In this document: positions 17,023 to 25,165 of the stretch, piece by piece
How positions within the stretch are numbered: the stretch's first letter is position 1
Layout: the number at the start of each line of letters is the position of its first letter
Assembly (NCBI GenBank): GCA_023390055.1
Contig: JAEWDP010000002.1
Span: forward strand, 1 to 46,506
DNA: 46,506 nt
Direction: 5' to 3'
From: Pseudomonadota bacterium
GTDB taxonomy: Bacteria; Pseudomonadota; Alphaproteobacteria; Rhizobiales; Rhizobiaceae
Position numbers and translations under genes: made by a program
The notes under the pieces: model-generated
Database searches by the model: none
Told to the model about the DNA's origin: nothing
The model's input: only the letters and a program-made list of their open reading frames with translations

Positions 17023-17490
17023 TCATCGCCGGCGGCTTTTCTGCCGCGTTGCAAGGACATTTCGGATGGAAAAACTGGAATGGATCCTGAGTACGCCTGG
17101 CATTGCTGACAGGATCTCCTTGTGAATACGTTCGAACTCGCCTGCATTCGCTACATCGACCCGCAGCAGATAGTCTGATCCACCAGTCATCAGGAAACAC
17201 TCTCTTATTTCGGGGTGTTTCCTGACCGCAGCCTCAAACCGGTCGAGATGGTCTTCGGTTTGCCGCTCAAGCGTAATGTTGATGATAACGGCAATCGCTG
17301 TTTCCGCATTGGCGGTGTCGACGAGCGCCGTATAACCCCGGATGATGCCCGTTTCCTCCATGATCCTGATCCTGCGCAGACAGGCTGAAGGTGACAGGCC
17401 GACTTCCTCTGCCATTTTTGCGTTGCTCATCCGGGCATCGGTGCGCAACAGCCGCAGGAGCGCTCTGTCTTTGCCATCAAGTGAGGTCAT
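17023..17490 (-). CDS. Lrp/AsnC-family regulator beside dadA
   Basis: A 155-residue Lrp/AsnC protein. The N-terminal helix-turn-helix covers LLRTDARMSNAKMAEEVGLS and SACLRRIRIMEETGIIRGY. The C-terminal ligand-binding (RAM) domain contains IRECFLMTGGSDYLLRVDV. The ATG at 17490 is chosen over 17532 because the family normally begins a few residues before the LDxxDRxLL pattern seen here as LDGKDRALL. It is divergent from the D-amino-acid dehydrogenase gene with 176 bases between starts. In many alphaproteobacteria an Lrp protein in this position activates dad genes in response to alanine, so that role is likely but inferred. Confidence 0.88.
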   Translation of the reverse strand: MTSLDGKDRALLRLLRTDARMSNAKMAEEVGLSPSACLRRIRIMEETGIIRGYTALVDTANAETAIAVIINITLERQTEDHLDRFEAAVRKHPEIRECFLMTGGSDYLLRVDVANAGEFERIHKEILSAMPGVLRIHSSFSIRNVLATRQKSRRR

Positions 17491-17666
17491 GAAAGAATAT
17501 TCTGCCTTATTGAATTTCCCATCAAAGATCATGAAATGTTGAAATTATCAATCATTGATCGGCCTGAAATTTCAAGATTGTTCTACTACCATTGCGGGAA
17601 TGGAAGGATGGCACGAAGGCCGGTGTATGTCGCACAGGCCACTTGCCCGCAGGACTTGAATTGACC

Positions 17667-18917
17667 ATGAAAGTGATTGTGCTTGGTGCCGGCATTGTTG
17701 GCATAACATCCGCTTATCAGCTTGCAAAAGCAGGCCATGACGTAACGGTCGTTGATCGTGAAACGGGTCCGGCGCTTGAGACTAGTTTTGCCAATGCCGG
17801 TCAGGTGTCTTTCGGATACTGTTCTCCTTGGGCGGCACCGGGAATTCCCCAAAAGGCAGTCAAATGGCTCTTCATGGAGCATGCTCCATTGATCCTGCGC
17901 CCGAAAGTCGACGGTGCCATGCTTTCATGGTTGCTGAAAATGCTGTCGAACTGCACCTCCGGCCGCTACGCGATCAACAAGAGCAGGATGCTGCGTCTGG
18001 CGGATTATTCGCGCCTGTCGCTGGCAGCGCTTCGTGATGAAACCGGCATTGCCTATGACGAGGGGATGCGGGGAACCTTGCAGCTTTTCCGCACACAGCA
18101 GCAGCTCGATGCGTCTGCCAAGGACGTCAAGGCACTGGCAGCCGACGGCATTCCGTATGAAGTCCTGGATCGCGATGGCTGTATCGAGGCCGAGCCTGCT
18201 CTGGCGCATGCTCGTGACAAGTTCGTCGGTGGATTGTTGACGCCCAGGGATGAGACGGGCGATTGCTACAAGTTCGCGACAGCACTCGCGACCAAGGCAG
18301 TGGAACTCGGGGTCCGTTTTCAATATGCCACAACTGTGCACGGTCTGGACATTGAGGGATCCCACATTCGCGGCGTTATGACCGACAAGGGCAAACTCAA
18401 CGCGGATGCCGTTGTCGTGGCGCTTGGCAGTTTCTCGGCTTCGCTTCTCAAGCCGCTCGGGATCAAGCTGCCCGTCTATCCCGTCAAGGGATATTCGCTG
18501 ACCATTCCAATCGAAGATGTCAGCCGGTCTCCGCAATCGACAATCATGGATGAAACCTACAAGATTGCGATCACGCGGCTTGGTGATCGTATTCGTGTCG
18601 GCGGGATGGCGGAGATCTCCGGCTACTCCAACAATCTTGATGAGGCGCGCCGGCGCACACTGGAACATTCGGTTACAGACCTATTCCCGGGCGGTGACGT
18701 GAGAAAGGCAACGTTCTGGTCGGGCCTTCGCCCGATGACCCCGGACGGCACTCCAGTGATCGGGCCGACGAGGATTGCGGGCCTCTTCCTCAATACAGGA
18801 CATGGTACGCTGGGTTGGACGATGAGCACCGGCTCGGCGCGCGTTATCAGTGACCTGGTGAGTGACCGAAAGCCCGAGATCGATGCGACGGATCTTGCAA
18901 TCAGTCGCTACGCCTGA
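17667..18917 (+). CDS. dadA: D-amino-acid dehydrogenase, small subunit type
   Basis: This 416-residue FAD enzyme oxidises D-amino acids (mainly D-alanine) to 2-oxo acids and ammonia, passing electrons to the membrane quinone pool. The Rossmann FAD motif is MKVIVLGAGIVGITSAYQLA at the very N-terminus. Family features include ETSFANAGQVSFGYCSPWA, LQLFRTQQQLD, LTPRDETGDCYKF and the C-terminal GTLGWTMSTGSARVISD, all typical of DadA. The start at 17667 fits the motif position; longer in-frame starts add unrelated leader sequence. The alanine racemase gene dadX does not follow, unlike in enterobacteria. The divergent Lrp gene is the probable regulator. Confidence 0.93.
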   Translation: MKVIVLGAGIVGITSAYQLAKAGHDVTVVDRETGPALETSFANAGQVSFGYCSPWAAPGIPQKAVKWLFMEHAPLILRPKVDGAMLSWLLKMLSNCTSGRYAINKSRMLRLADYSRLSLAALRDETGIAYDEGMRGTLQLFRTQQQLDASAKDVKALAADGIPYEVLDRDGCIEAEPALAHARDKFVGGLLTPRDETGDCYKFATALATKAVELGVRFQYATTVHGLDIEGSHIRGVMTDKGKLNADAVVVALGSFSASLLKPLGIKLPVYPVKGYSLTIPIEDVSRSPQSTIMDETYKIAITRLGDRIRVGGMAEISGYSNNLDEARRRTLEHSVTDLFPGGDVRKATFWSGLRPMTPDGTPVIGPTRIAGLFLNTGHGTLGWTMSTGSARVISDLVSDRKPEIDATDLAISRYA

Positions 18918-19381
18918 GGTTCCCTGCGAGCAAAACCGTGGCTGAGGGTGGTCGGTCGCCAGCATATCCGAGTGGTCGGTGATAACTGGCGCATCGCGGA
19001 AGTACGCGATGGGGCAGCATGCAGTTTGTCGAAAGGGCAATGCGGCCTTCCAGATTGGTGCTCCACGCCTGATGGAAGATTGGAGCGCAGCTCTGGCAGA
19101 ATATCAGTCCCGGGTGGCTTCCGCCATTTCGAGAGAGGTGAACATCAAGATTTGATTGTAAAGCGTGATGACGACCGAGATGGATGGGCGATGACCATCC
19201 ATTTCGCGATAGGCGGTCATTGCCCGACCGATCAAGAGGATGATGAGTGACGCTGATCTGGCAATCCATAATCCCCGCGGACCTTGGGTCTGCCTCAATG
19301 CCGGCAACCGGCTATTGCCCGAGAGCTTCGTGCGTCACGGCCATGGTTGCCACTGGACCGCATTGTTGCGACGCCGCCGTG
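18918..19381. other. Gene-free stretch
   Basis: No gene could be supported on either strand. Overlapping short frames occur on both strands but none has a ribosome-binding site or recognisable sequence. Towards the right end it holds the terminator of the minus-strand DUF892 gene. Confidence 0.4.
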
Positions 19382-19415
19382 AAAAAACCGTCACCAGATC
19401 AATGATCTGATGACG
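19382..19415 (-). terminator. Intrinsic terminator of the DUF892 gene
   Basis: On the minus strand, 34 bases after the stop codon, a stem CGTCATCAGATCA pairs with TGATCTGGTGACG (19389-19415, one G-T type mismatch). It is followed immediately by a GTTTTTT run (19382-19388). This is a classical rho-independent terminator. Confidence 0.8.
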
Positions 19416-19448
19416 GGTCCATGCCCCTTGATTGTGACATCGACAAAC

Positions 19449-19940
19449 TTATGCGGCCTTTGACTTTGTCGTCGCATTGATTGAGGTCACGGCGAGATTT
19501 GTCAGCTTGTTGTTGGTCGCTTTTTCCTGATCGAGGATCTCGCTCAGGAGCTTGTGAGCCTCCTCATGCCCGAGATCCTTGGCCCATTCGCGTAAAGAGC
19601 CATAGCGCGCTATTTCGTAGTGCTCAACGGCCTGGCAGGCTGCAAGGAGACCTGCATCAAGGGCCGTGCCTTCTGCCTCATCCATTATTCCGTCGGCCTC
19701 CTTGATGAGCCCCTCGATGGCATCGCATTTTTCTCCGGATGCCTTTTTGCCGATCGACTTGAAGACCTGCTCCAGCTTCTTGATCTGTTCCTTCGTTTCC
19801 GAAAGATGATGTTCAGCCGCATTCTTCAACGCGGTGCTCTTCGCCGCCCTTGCTACTTTTGGCAGTGCCTTGGTGATCGCGTTCTCGGCGTAATAGACGT
19901 CTTGCAGAGTGTGCTCGAAATTGTCGGACAGTGTTTTCAT
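19449..19940 (-). CDS. YciE/YciF-type ferritin-like stress protein (DUF892)
   Basis: This 163-residue protein is a DUF892 (YciE/YciF) member: a four-helix ferritin-like bundle often induced by osmotic or general stress. The N-terminal helix pattern LSDNFEHTLQDVYYAENAITKALPKVARAA carries the usual L-x-D-x-Y-x-AE motif. Later helices show HHLSETKEQIKKLEQVF, CQAVEHYEIARYGSL and HEEAHKLLSEILDQEKATNNKL, which supply the Glu/His residues expected at a di-metal site. The ATG at 19940 stands after GGAGAAGAGAC. The Lys/Ala-rich C-terminus is common in the family. It is a single-gene unit with its own terminator, and its biochemical role is not known. Confidence 0.9.
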   Translation of the reverse strand: MKTLSDNFEHTLQDVYYAENAITKALPKVARAAKSTALKNAAEHHLSETKEQIKKLEQVFKSIGKKASGEKCDAIEGLIKEADGIMDEAEGTALDAGLLAACQAVEHYEIARYGSLREWAKDLGHEEAHKLLSEILDQEKATNNKLTNLAVTSINATTKSKAA

Positions 19941-20220
19941 GTCTCTTCTCCATGGCGATTGAATTGCGGTGGAGAAAGAAATCAACGGGCGAATCGTTCC
20001 ATCTTCTTCTTTTTTGTTTTGTGCTGCATGTCCGGTAACTATTCAGCAAGCTGCATTGCCTGCGGTGGATCAACTCTATTGTCCGTGTTCGAACTCCAAT
20101 GGGCACCGAATACGGCCCCCATGCTGGAAATTTCAGTCAAGCATCCACTAAATTGCAGATGTTGATCTTGAATGGGTGATGCAGCCTCGAATGCCGTTAT
20201 AAAAAACTCGTCGCTTAAAC
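19941..20220. other. Gene-free stretch
   Basis: Promoter region of the DUF892 gene and the interval to the terminator of the iron-binding protein gene. No gene or repeat could be supported here. Confidence 0.4.
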
Positions 20221-20259
20221 AATTGAAGCCGGAGAGTGTGGCACTCTCCGGCTTCAATT
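20221..20259 (-). terminator. Long hairpin after the iron-binding protein gene
   Basis: An 18-bp perfect stem (AATTGAAGCCGGAGAGTG at 20221-20238 with its complement at 20242-20259) closes a three-base loop, 40 bases after the stop of the minus-strand gene. A TTTTTT run lies only about 16 bases further on, so it may be a terminator or an mRNA 3'-end stabiliser. Confidence 0.65.
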
Positions 20260-20298
20260 ACATTATGATTGATCAGGCAGGCTTTTTCCGAGAAACGC

Positions 20299-21345
20299 TT
20301 AGCCTTCCGGTCCTTCGTTGACGCCAACCTTGTCGACAAGCTCGGAAGCTTTCTTCCGGTTGGCCGCGATTTCTGCAAGCGGTAACGTATCCGGGTTGAT
20401 CTCGCCGAATGCCTTGACGATGTCTGATGGTTCAGCACCTGGCATGACAGGGTACTCGTATACCTGCTCGGCATAGATTTCCTGGGCTTCACCGGACGCC
20501 AGGAATTCCATCAGCTTGATGGCGTTTTCCTTGTTGGGAGCATTCTTGGCGAGACCCATCGCGGAGATGTTGACATGGGTTCCGCGGTCTTGCGCATTCG
20601 GGAATAGGACCTTGATGGCTGCCGCCCAGTCCTTTTGTTCCGGTTCCTTTTCATTGGTCTGCATCAGGCCAACATAGTAGCTGTTGCCAAGCGCAATGTC
20701 GCATTCACCTGCGAAAATGGCCTTGGCCTGGTCACGATCACCGCCGCTTGGCTTGCGGGCGAGGTTGTCCCTGAGACCGGTAAGCCAGGTTTCCGTCTCA
20801 GCCTCGCCATGGGCTGCGATCATCGACGAGATCAGGCCGATATTGTAGGAATGCTGCGCATCGCGAATGCAGATCTTGCCCTTCCATTTGGGGTCGGCAA
20901 GCTCTTCATACGTGATGTTGTCCTGTTCGACCCGGTCCTTCGATGCGTAGACCACACGACCGCGTGTCGTCAGCGCAAACCATTCATTTTCGGGGTCGCG
21001 GAAGTGCGAAGGAATATCCTTGTTGATCGTTTCATTGTCCGCCACCGGCTGAAGGACGCCGCCCTCCTTTGCCTCCATGACACGCGAGATGTCCACTGTC
21101 AGGATGATATCTGCAGGAGAGTTCGCACCCTCGGCCTGGATCCGTTCAACAAGCCCCTTGTCGAGGAAGAGGACGTTTGTTGCAATCCCGGTGTCTTCCG
21201 TAAACGCATCCAGAAGTGGTTTGATGAGGTCAGGCTGGCGATAGGAATAGATGTTGACCTCGCCATCCGCGAGGGCAGGCTGGACCGCAAAAAGCGAAGA
21301 ACTTGCCAGGATGCCAGATGCAAGAATTGATTTAACGGTTGACAT
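20299..21345 (-). CDS. Fe(III)-binding periplasmic protein (FutA/FbpA type)
   Basis: This 348-residue protein has a cleavable signal peptide (ILASGILASSSLFAVQPALA, cleaved after ALA) and the mature opening GEVNIYSYRQPDLIKPLLDAF, as in iron-binding proteins of the FbpA/FutA/IdiA group. The iron-ligating tyrosines are in NIYSYRQ and in GNSYYVGLM. It should capture ferric iron in the periplasm for an ABC importer, but no permease or ATPase gene lies beside it. The ATG at 21345 has GGAGGG before it and is preferred to 21375. It is divergent from rirA, an arrangement known from rhizobia and agrobacteria, and is a likely RirA target repressed when iron is plentiful. Confidence 0.9.
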   Translation of the reverse strand: MSTVKSILASGILASSSLFAVQPALADGEVNIYSYRQPDLIKPLLDAFTEDTGIATNVLFLDKGLVERIQAEGANSPADIILTVDISRVMEAKEGGVLQPVADNETINKDIPSHFRDPENEWFALTTRGRVVYASKDRVEQDNITYEELADPKWKGKICIRDAQHSYNIGLISSMIAAHGEAETETWLTGLRDNLARKPSGGDRDQAKAIFAGECDIALGNSYYVGLMQTNEKEPEQKDWAAAIKVLFPNAQDRGTHVNISAMGLAKNAPNKENAIKLMEFLASGEAQEIYAEQVYEYPVMPGAEPSDIVKAFGEINPDTLPLAEIAANRKKASELVDKVGVNEGPEG

Positions 21346-21449
21346 GTACCCTCCATTCGTTTCGTTTCTGGACAATTAAGGTCAGGTTTTTTAAGCCTGG
21401 TCAATATGGACCGGGCAAGCTTGCGGAAACTTGATCAGGAATTTCGTGT

Positions 21450-21466
21450 TTTTGAATTGTTCAAAA
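21450..21466. promoter_or_regulatory. ICE-like (Irr) box upstream of rirA
   Basis: TTTTGAATTGTTCAAAA is a perfect 7-bp inverted repeat with a three-base spacer, 48 bases before the rirA ATG. It differs from the iron-control element bound by Irr (TTTAGAA-N3-TTCTAAA) only by one symmetric pair of bases. It lies in the divergent promoter region between rirA and the iron-binding protein gene. Binding by Irr is inference. Confidence 0.5.
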
Positions 21467-21513
21467 CTACAGAAAGTCCTATATCGTCACCGAGAAGGCT
21501 CGAGGAGTTTTGC

Positions 21514-21990
21514 ATGCGCTTGACGAAACAGACTAACTACGCGGTTCGGATGCTGATGTATTGTGCCGCCAATGACGGCAACCTGAGCCGGATTCCGGAG
21601 ATCGCCAAGGCGTACGGCGTATCTGAACTTTTTCTGTTCAAGATCCTGCAGCCGCTGAACAAGGCCGGGATCGTTGAAACCGTTCGCGGTCGCAATGGTG
21701 GGGTTCGCCTTGGTCGGGCGGCTGATCAGATAACCTTGTTCAACGTTGTGAAGGTAACCGAAGATAACTTTGCAATGGCTGAATGTTTTGAAGACGGCGT
21801 CGCGGAATGTCCGCTGGTCGACAGTTGCGGACTGAATTCAGCCCTGCGCAAGGCGTTGAATGCGTTCTTTGATGTCCTGGCCGACTATACGATTGATGAT
21901 CTCGTGAAGGCTCGTCCGCAAATCAACTTCCTGTTGGGACTTGAGGATACGCCACCACGACATGCTGCGGTTCCTGCTCCTGCGGCTTGA
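21514..21990 (+). CDS. rirA: RirA, Rrf2-type Fe-S iron-responsive regulator
   Basis: This 158-residue protein is RirA, the rhizobial iron regulator, which carries an Fe-S cluster when iron is sufficient and represses iron-uptake genes. The helix-turn-helix lies in MRLTKQTNYAVRMLMYCAA through LSRIPEIAKAYGVSELFLFK, followed by the Rrf2 wing RGRNGGVRLG. The three cluster cysteines are C91, C99 and C105 (AECFEDGVAECPLVDSCGLN). The tail DDLVKARPQINFLLG is also characteristic of RirA. The ATG at 21514 stands after GAGGAG; longer in-frame starts reach into the promoter. The divergent gene encodes an Fe(III)-binding protein, and an ICE-like palindrome precedes rirA. These suggest mutual iron control. 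Confidence 0.95.
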   Translation: MRLTKQTNYAVRMLMYCAANDGNLSRIPEIAKAYGVSELFLFKILQPLNKAGIVETVRGRNGGVRLGRAADQITLFNVVKVTEDNFAMAECFEDGVAECPLVDSCGLNSALRKALNAFFDVLADYTIDDLVKARPQINFLLGLEDTPPRHAAVPAPAA

Positions 21991-22000
21991 CCATTGTGAC

Positions 22001-22031
22001 AGCTTGCGCCGCCGCAATCGCGGCACAAGCT
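22001..22031 (+). terminator. Hairpin after rirA
   Basis: A 12-bp stem with one mismatch, AGCTTGCGCCGC (22001-22012) and GCGGCACAAGCT (22020-22031), lies 11 bases after the rirA stop. The bases beyond it (TGATATTTG) are only weakly T-rich, so termination may be incomplete. Confidence 0.5.
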
Positions 22032-22105
22032 TGATATTTGTTCGCCATGCAATAGAAGGGGGACGCTTCATCATAAGCTGACCCCAGCCGCCAAAGGCCG
22101 CTTGC

Positions 22106-23134
22106 ATGATCTTCCCTGAAATCCGTGAATTCTCCCTGACCGCGCTGATTGCAGCCGGTGGAGCGATTGCGGCCTATCTTCTTGCGTTCCCGGCACCTTT
22201 CCTGATCGGTCCGGCACTTGCCGTGACCGTTGGTGGCCTTTCAGGTCTGAGCCTCGACATTCCACGGCGTGTCCGCAATGCGTGCTTCGTTGTCATCGGT
22301 CTATCCATGGGAACAGGCTTGACGCCCGAGGTCTTTGTTGCAGCGCGTACCTGGCCGCTGAGCTTCCTGATGGTGCCTCCAGCACTCGTCGTTTTGCTCT
22401 ATACGGCGACATTTATTCTCCAGCGTTTTTTTGGTTATGACAGGGTGACGGCTTTGCTTGCAGCGTCACCGGGACATTTGAGCTTTGTTCTCAGCCTCGC
22501 GGCAGATACCAAAAGCGATATCATGGCAGTCGGCGTGATCCAGAGCGTCAGGGTTCTTGCATTGACCCTGACTGTTCCGCTGATCGTCGAGTTTCTCGAG
22601 TTGGACGCGGTTGCCACGATATCGGTACCCGACATGGACCCGCTTGCCTTGGCATTATCTTTTGTTGCAGCCGCAACGATCGGTTATGTCCTCTTGCGCC
22701 GGCGCATCCCGGCTGCACTCCTGATCGGTGGCATGGTTGCCTCCGGCAGTACCCATCTGACGGAACTGGTAACAGGTGATATTCCTGCCTGGATCATGAC
22801 GCCGACCTATGTGCTTCTCGGTGGCATGATTGGATCGCGGTTCTCAGGAGCTTCGCTTCGGGCCATGCGGACGGCCTTTATCGCCGGCGGTGTTGTGACA
22901 TTCGTCGTGGTGATCCTGGCAGCGGCCGTTGCAGTGCTTGTCTCCTGGATGGCGACCGTACCGCTTGATGCGGCCCTGATCGCTTTTGCGCCAGGTGGGC
23001 TGGAGACCATGGCTGCAATGGCTGTCATGATGAATGCGCAGCCGACCTATGTAGGAGCCCATCATATCCTGCGGCTTCTGGTTCTCTCCGCCCTCATGCC
23101 GTTCTCCCTTCGAAAGGATATGAACGGGAAGTAA
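22106..23134 (+). CDS. AbrB-family membrane protein
   Basis: This 342-residue, very hydrophobic protein has about ten membrane segments in two related halves, each with a G-x-x-x-P-x-x-x-(I/L)G-P-like pattern: PAPFLIGPALAVTVGG in the first and RRIPAALLIGGMVASG in the second. The SPGHLSFVLSLAADTK segment and the final FAPGGLETMAAMAVMM are typical of the AbrB (PF05145) family, sometimes annotated as ammonia-monooxygenase-like. A transport or regulatory role in the membrane is assumed for the family; no substrate is established. It follows rirA by 115 bases in the same direction and precedes gluconokinase. Nothing else in the context explains it. Confidence 0.8.
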   Translation: MIFPEIREFSLTALIAAGGAIAAYLLAFPAPFLIGPALAVTVGGLSGLSLDIPRRVRNACFVVIGLSMGTGLTPEVFVAARTWPLSFLMVPPALVVLLYTATFILQRFFGYDRVTALLAASPGHLSFVLSLAADTKSDIMAVGVIQSVRVLALTLTVPLIVEFLELDAVATISVPDMDPLALALSFVAAATIGYVLLRRRIPAALLIGGMVASGSTHLTELVTGDIPAWIMTPTYVLLGGMIGSRFSGASLRAMRTAFIAGGVVTFVVVILAAAVAVLVSWMATVPLDAALIAFAPGGLETMAAMAVMMNAQPTYVGAHHILRLLVLSALMPFSLRKDMNGK

Positions 23135-23228
23135 TGCGCCATCGCAATAAAACGAACCATATGGCTTGTTATCGGGATGCCGGCTGGAGTAGCAGGCGCG
23201 AGATAATTTTTTTTGGGAAGTTCGACAC

Positions 23229-23753
23229 ATGAACGCACATCGACCATCAGCCATTATCGTCATGGGTGTCAGTGGCGCTGGAAAATCGTCGGTGGGTGAG
23301 CAGCTCGCGCACAGGCTTGGTTGCGATTTTGCCGAAGGTGATCGTCTGCACCCGGCCTCGAATGTCGAAAAAATGGCCAAGGGTATACCGTTGAGCGATG
23401 AGGACCGCTGGCCCTGGCTTGATCTTGTCGGCGAAGAACTTCGATCAGCCGTCACGTCTGGGAAGAGCCTGGTTCTTTCCTGCTCGGCCCTGAAGCGGAT
23501 CTATCGCGAGCGGCTTCGTGAGGCCGCAGGTGGGAAACTGCGTTTCGTTTTCCTGAAGGGATCGCCGGAACTCCTCGAAGTTCGGATGGGCGAGCGCACC
23601 GGACACTTCATGCCGTTGTCGCTGCTTCACAGCCAGTTGGCAACTCTGGAAACGCCGGAAGGGGAAGAAGGCGTCGTCACGGTTGATATCGATGCGACCC
23701 TGGATGAAATCGTTGAAGCTGCATATGTCGGCCTCAATGATCTTGAGGCCTGA
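23229..23753 (+). CDS. gntK: Gluconokinase
   Basis: This 174-residue kinase phosphorylates D-gluconate to 6-phosphogluconate, feeding the Entner-Doudoroff and pentose phosphate routes. The P-loop is GVSGAGKS at residues 13-20. Family motifs follow: FAEGDRLHPASNVEKMAKGIPLSDEDRWPWL (substrate site, shown in part), SCSALKRIYRERLR, FLKGSPELLEVRMGERTGHFMP, and a final acidic segment giving TVDIDATLDEIV. All match the GntK/IdnK family at the usual length. It lies 94 bases after the AbrB gene and seems a separate or last-gene unit; no gluconate transporter or dehydratase is next to it. Confidence 0.93.
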   Translation: MNAHRPSAIIVMGVSGAGKSSVGEQLAHRLGCDFAEGDRLHPASNVEKMAKGIPLSDEDRWPWLDLVGEELRSAVTSGKSLVLSCSALKRIYRERLREAAGGKLRFVFLKGSPELLEVRMGERTGHFMPLSLLHSQLATLETPEGEEGVVTVDIDATLDEIVEAAYVGLNDLEA

Positions 23754-23830
23754 CTGTCGGGCAGGGCCGCCACGATATGCATTCATGTCGTGGGCAAGGG
23801 GCCTGAGGCGGTGGTTTCGCACCTCATGTT

Positions 23831-25069
23831 TCAGGAATAGGTCCTGGAAATATCGGCCCTGATCTCGTGGATGGCATTTACCAGACCCCGGATCTGTTTG
23901 CCTGTATGCGAGCTTGTCAGGCACAGGCGCAGCCCGGCTTCTCCTCGCGGTACCGTCGGAAAGAATATGGCCGAAACATAAAAGCCCTGCTCAAGAAGAT
24001 TGCGTGCCGCTGCAACGGCCAGAAGATCATCGCCAATGCGTATTGTCCGGATTGGTAACAGGTTTCCAGATTGCTCGGTCGAAATCAGTTGGTCCAGCAG
24101 TTCGACGTTTTGTTTCAGGAGAGTTTGCCGCTGTAATAGTGTTTCGGATCGATGGATATCGGCAGATGCCAAAGCGGCGCCGATCGATGCCGTGTTCATT
24201 GATGCGGAAAAGGCATGTGCGATGGCAAAGCGTCTGAACAGCAGTTCCTGTGCGTTCGTGCCGAGCATCAAGATGCCGCCTGACGCGCCAAATCCCTTGC
24301 CAAGGGAGGCGGCAACGATCGTTCGATCGCCGAGATCACGAAAGACGCTGCGGGCAAAACCGCAACCATTCATGCCCTTGATAGAGATCCCATGGGCATC
24401 ATCGATGTAGACAAACAAGCCGTATTTTTCCTGGAGGGCCCGCAATTCCTCCAGGGGAGCGTGGCCTCCCATCGAATAGACGCCGTCACAGACATAGGCG
24501 ACCTGCTGATGGCTCTTGCAGAGTGTCTCGAGAGCATCAAGATCGTTGTGTCTGATGGTTTCCACAGACGTTTCTTCAGCAACGACGGCCTTGTGATGGG
24601 CAAGCGTTGCGTGGGCGAGGCGATCGAAAACCATGACAGGTTTTTGCCCACCCGTAAGGTGCCCTGATGCGAGAAGGGGAAGCGCGCTCATATTGGCAGC
24701 AAGGACAGTCGTAAAAGTGATGATATTGGCATCAAACAACTGGGACAGTTCTGCCTCCAGCTGTTCAAGAATGCTGAAGTTCAATCGTGTCCGTGCGCAA
24801 GACCAGTGCAATGCCCCCATGGCTTCAACCGTCCGCGAAGCTCCCCCGACAATCTCGGGATGATTGTCGAGGCCGAGATAGGAGCATCGAACAAAATCCA
24901 CCACGGCTGCACTGTTTGACGCCATCCGCACTGAGCGCCCCTCCATCGGAGCTGCATAAAGCGCCATGATGCCCTGGTAATGTGCCGCATCGAACGCGTT
25001 GGATGCCGCACCAATCATGGCAGATGTGTTTCGCAACCCGTATTGTCGCTGTCTCGATTTGTCTGGCAT
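23831..25069 (-). CDS. Alpha-oxoamine synthase family PLP enzyme
   Basis: This 412-residue PLP enzyme belongs to the alpha-oxoamine synthase family (BioF, KBL, serine palmitoyltransferase, HemA, CqsA), which condenses an amino acid with an acyl-CoA and loses CO2. The PLP lysine is K258 in VAASLGKGFGASGG; the PLP-binding Asp and His are in YIDDAHG (D223/D224, H226). The motif FVRCSYLGLDNHPEI replaces the usual NNYLGL. It is not a good match to BioF, KBL or CqsA by the motifs visible, so its substrates are unknown. The ATG at 25069 follows GGAGG. It lies 96 bases after the orphan OmpR-type regulator, same strand, and may extend the transporter operon. No biotin or lipid genes accompany it. Confidence 0.8.
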   Translation of the reverse strand: MPDKSRQRQYGLRNTSAMIGAASNAFDAAHYQGIMALYAAPMEGRSVRMASNSAAVVDFVRCSYLGLDNHPEIVGGASRTVEAMGALHWSCARTRLNFSILEQLEAELSQLFDANIITFTTVLAANMSALPLLASGHLTGGQKPVMVFDRLAHATLAHHKAVVAEETSVETIRHNDLDALETLCKSHQQVAYVCDGVYSMGGHAPLEELRALQEKYGLFVYIDDAHGISIKGMNGCGFARSVFRDLGDRTIVAASLGKGFGASGGILMLGTNAQELLFRRFAIAHAFSASMNTASIGAALASADIHRSETLLQRQTLLKQNVELLDQLISTEQSGNLLPIRTIRIGDDLLAVAAARNLLEQGFYVSAIFFPTVPRGEAGLRLCLTSSHTGKQIRGLVNAIHEIRADISRTYS

Positions 25070-25165
25070 GGTTCGCCTCCGATTTTGCCAAAGTCGGAGT
25101 CCGCCATGGGGAAAAAGAGATGACAACGAAGCCAGCGCCAAGAAGAATTCAAGAAAACAACAAGC

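Noticed and set aside
17925..18668. Antisense open frame opposite dadA (247 codons)
   Set aside because: The plus strand encodes a complete DadA. The minus frame shows no family motif or ribosome-binding site.
20635..21330. Antisense frame opposite the Fe(III)-binding protein gene (231 codons)
   Set aside because: The minus-strand protein has a signal peptide and iron ligands; the plus frame is a shadow.
23831..25069. CqsA-type autoinducer synthase
   Set aside because: Same family, but the CqsA-specific sequences were not seen and no CqsS-type sensor is near.
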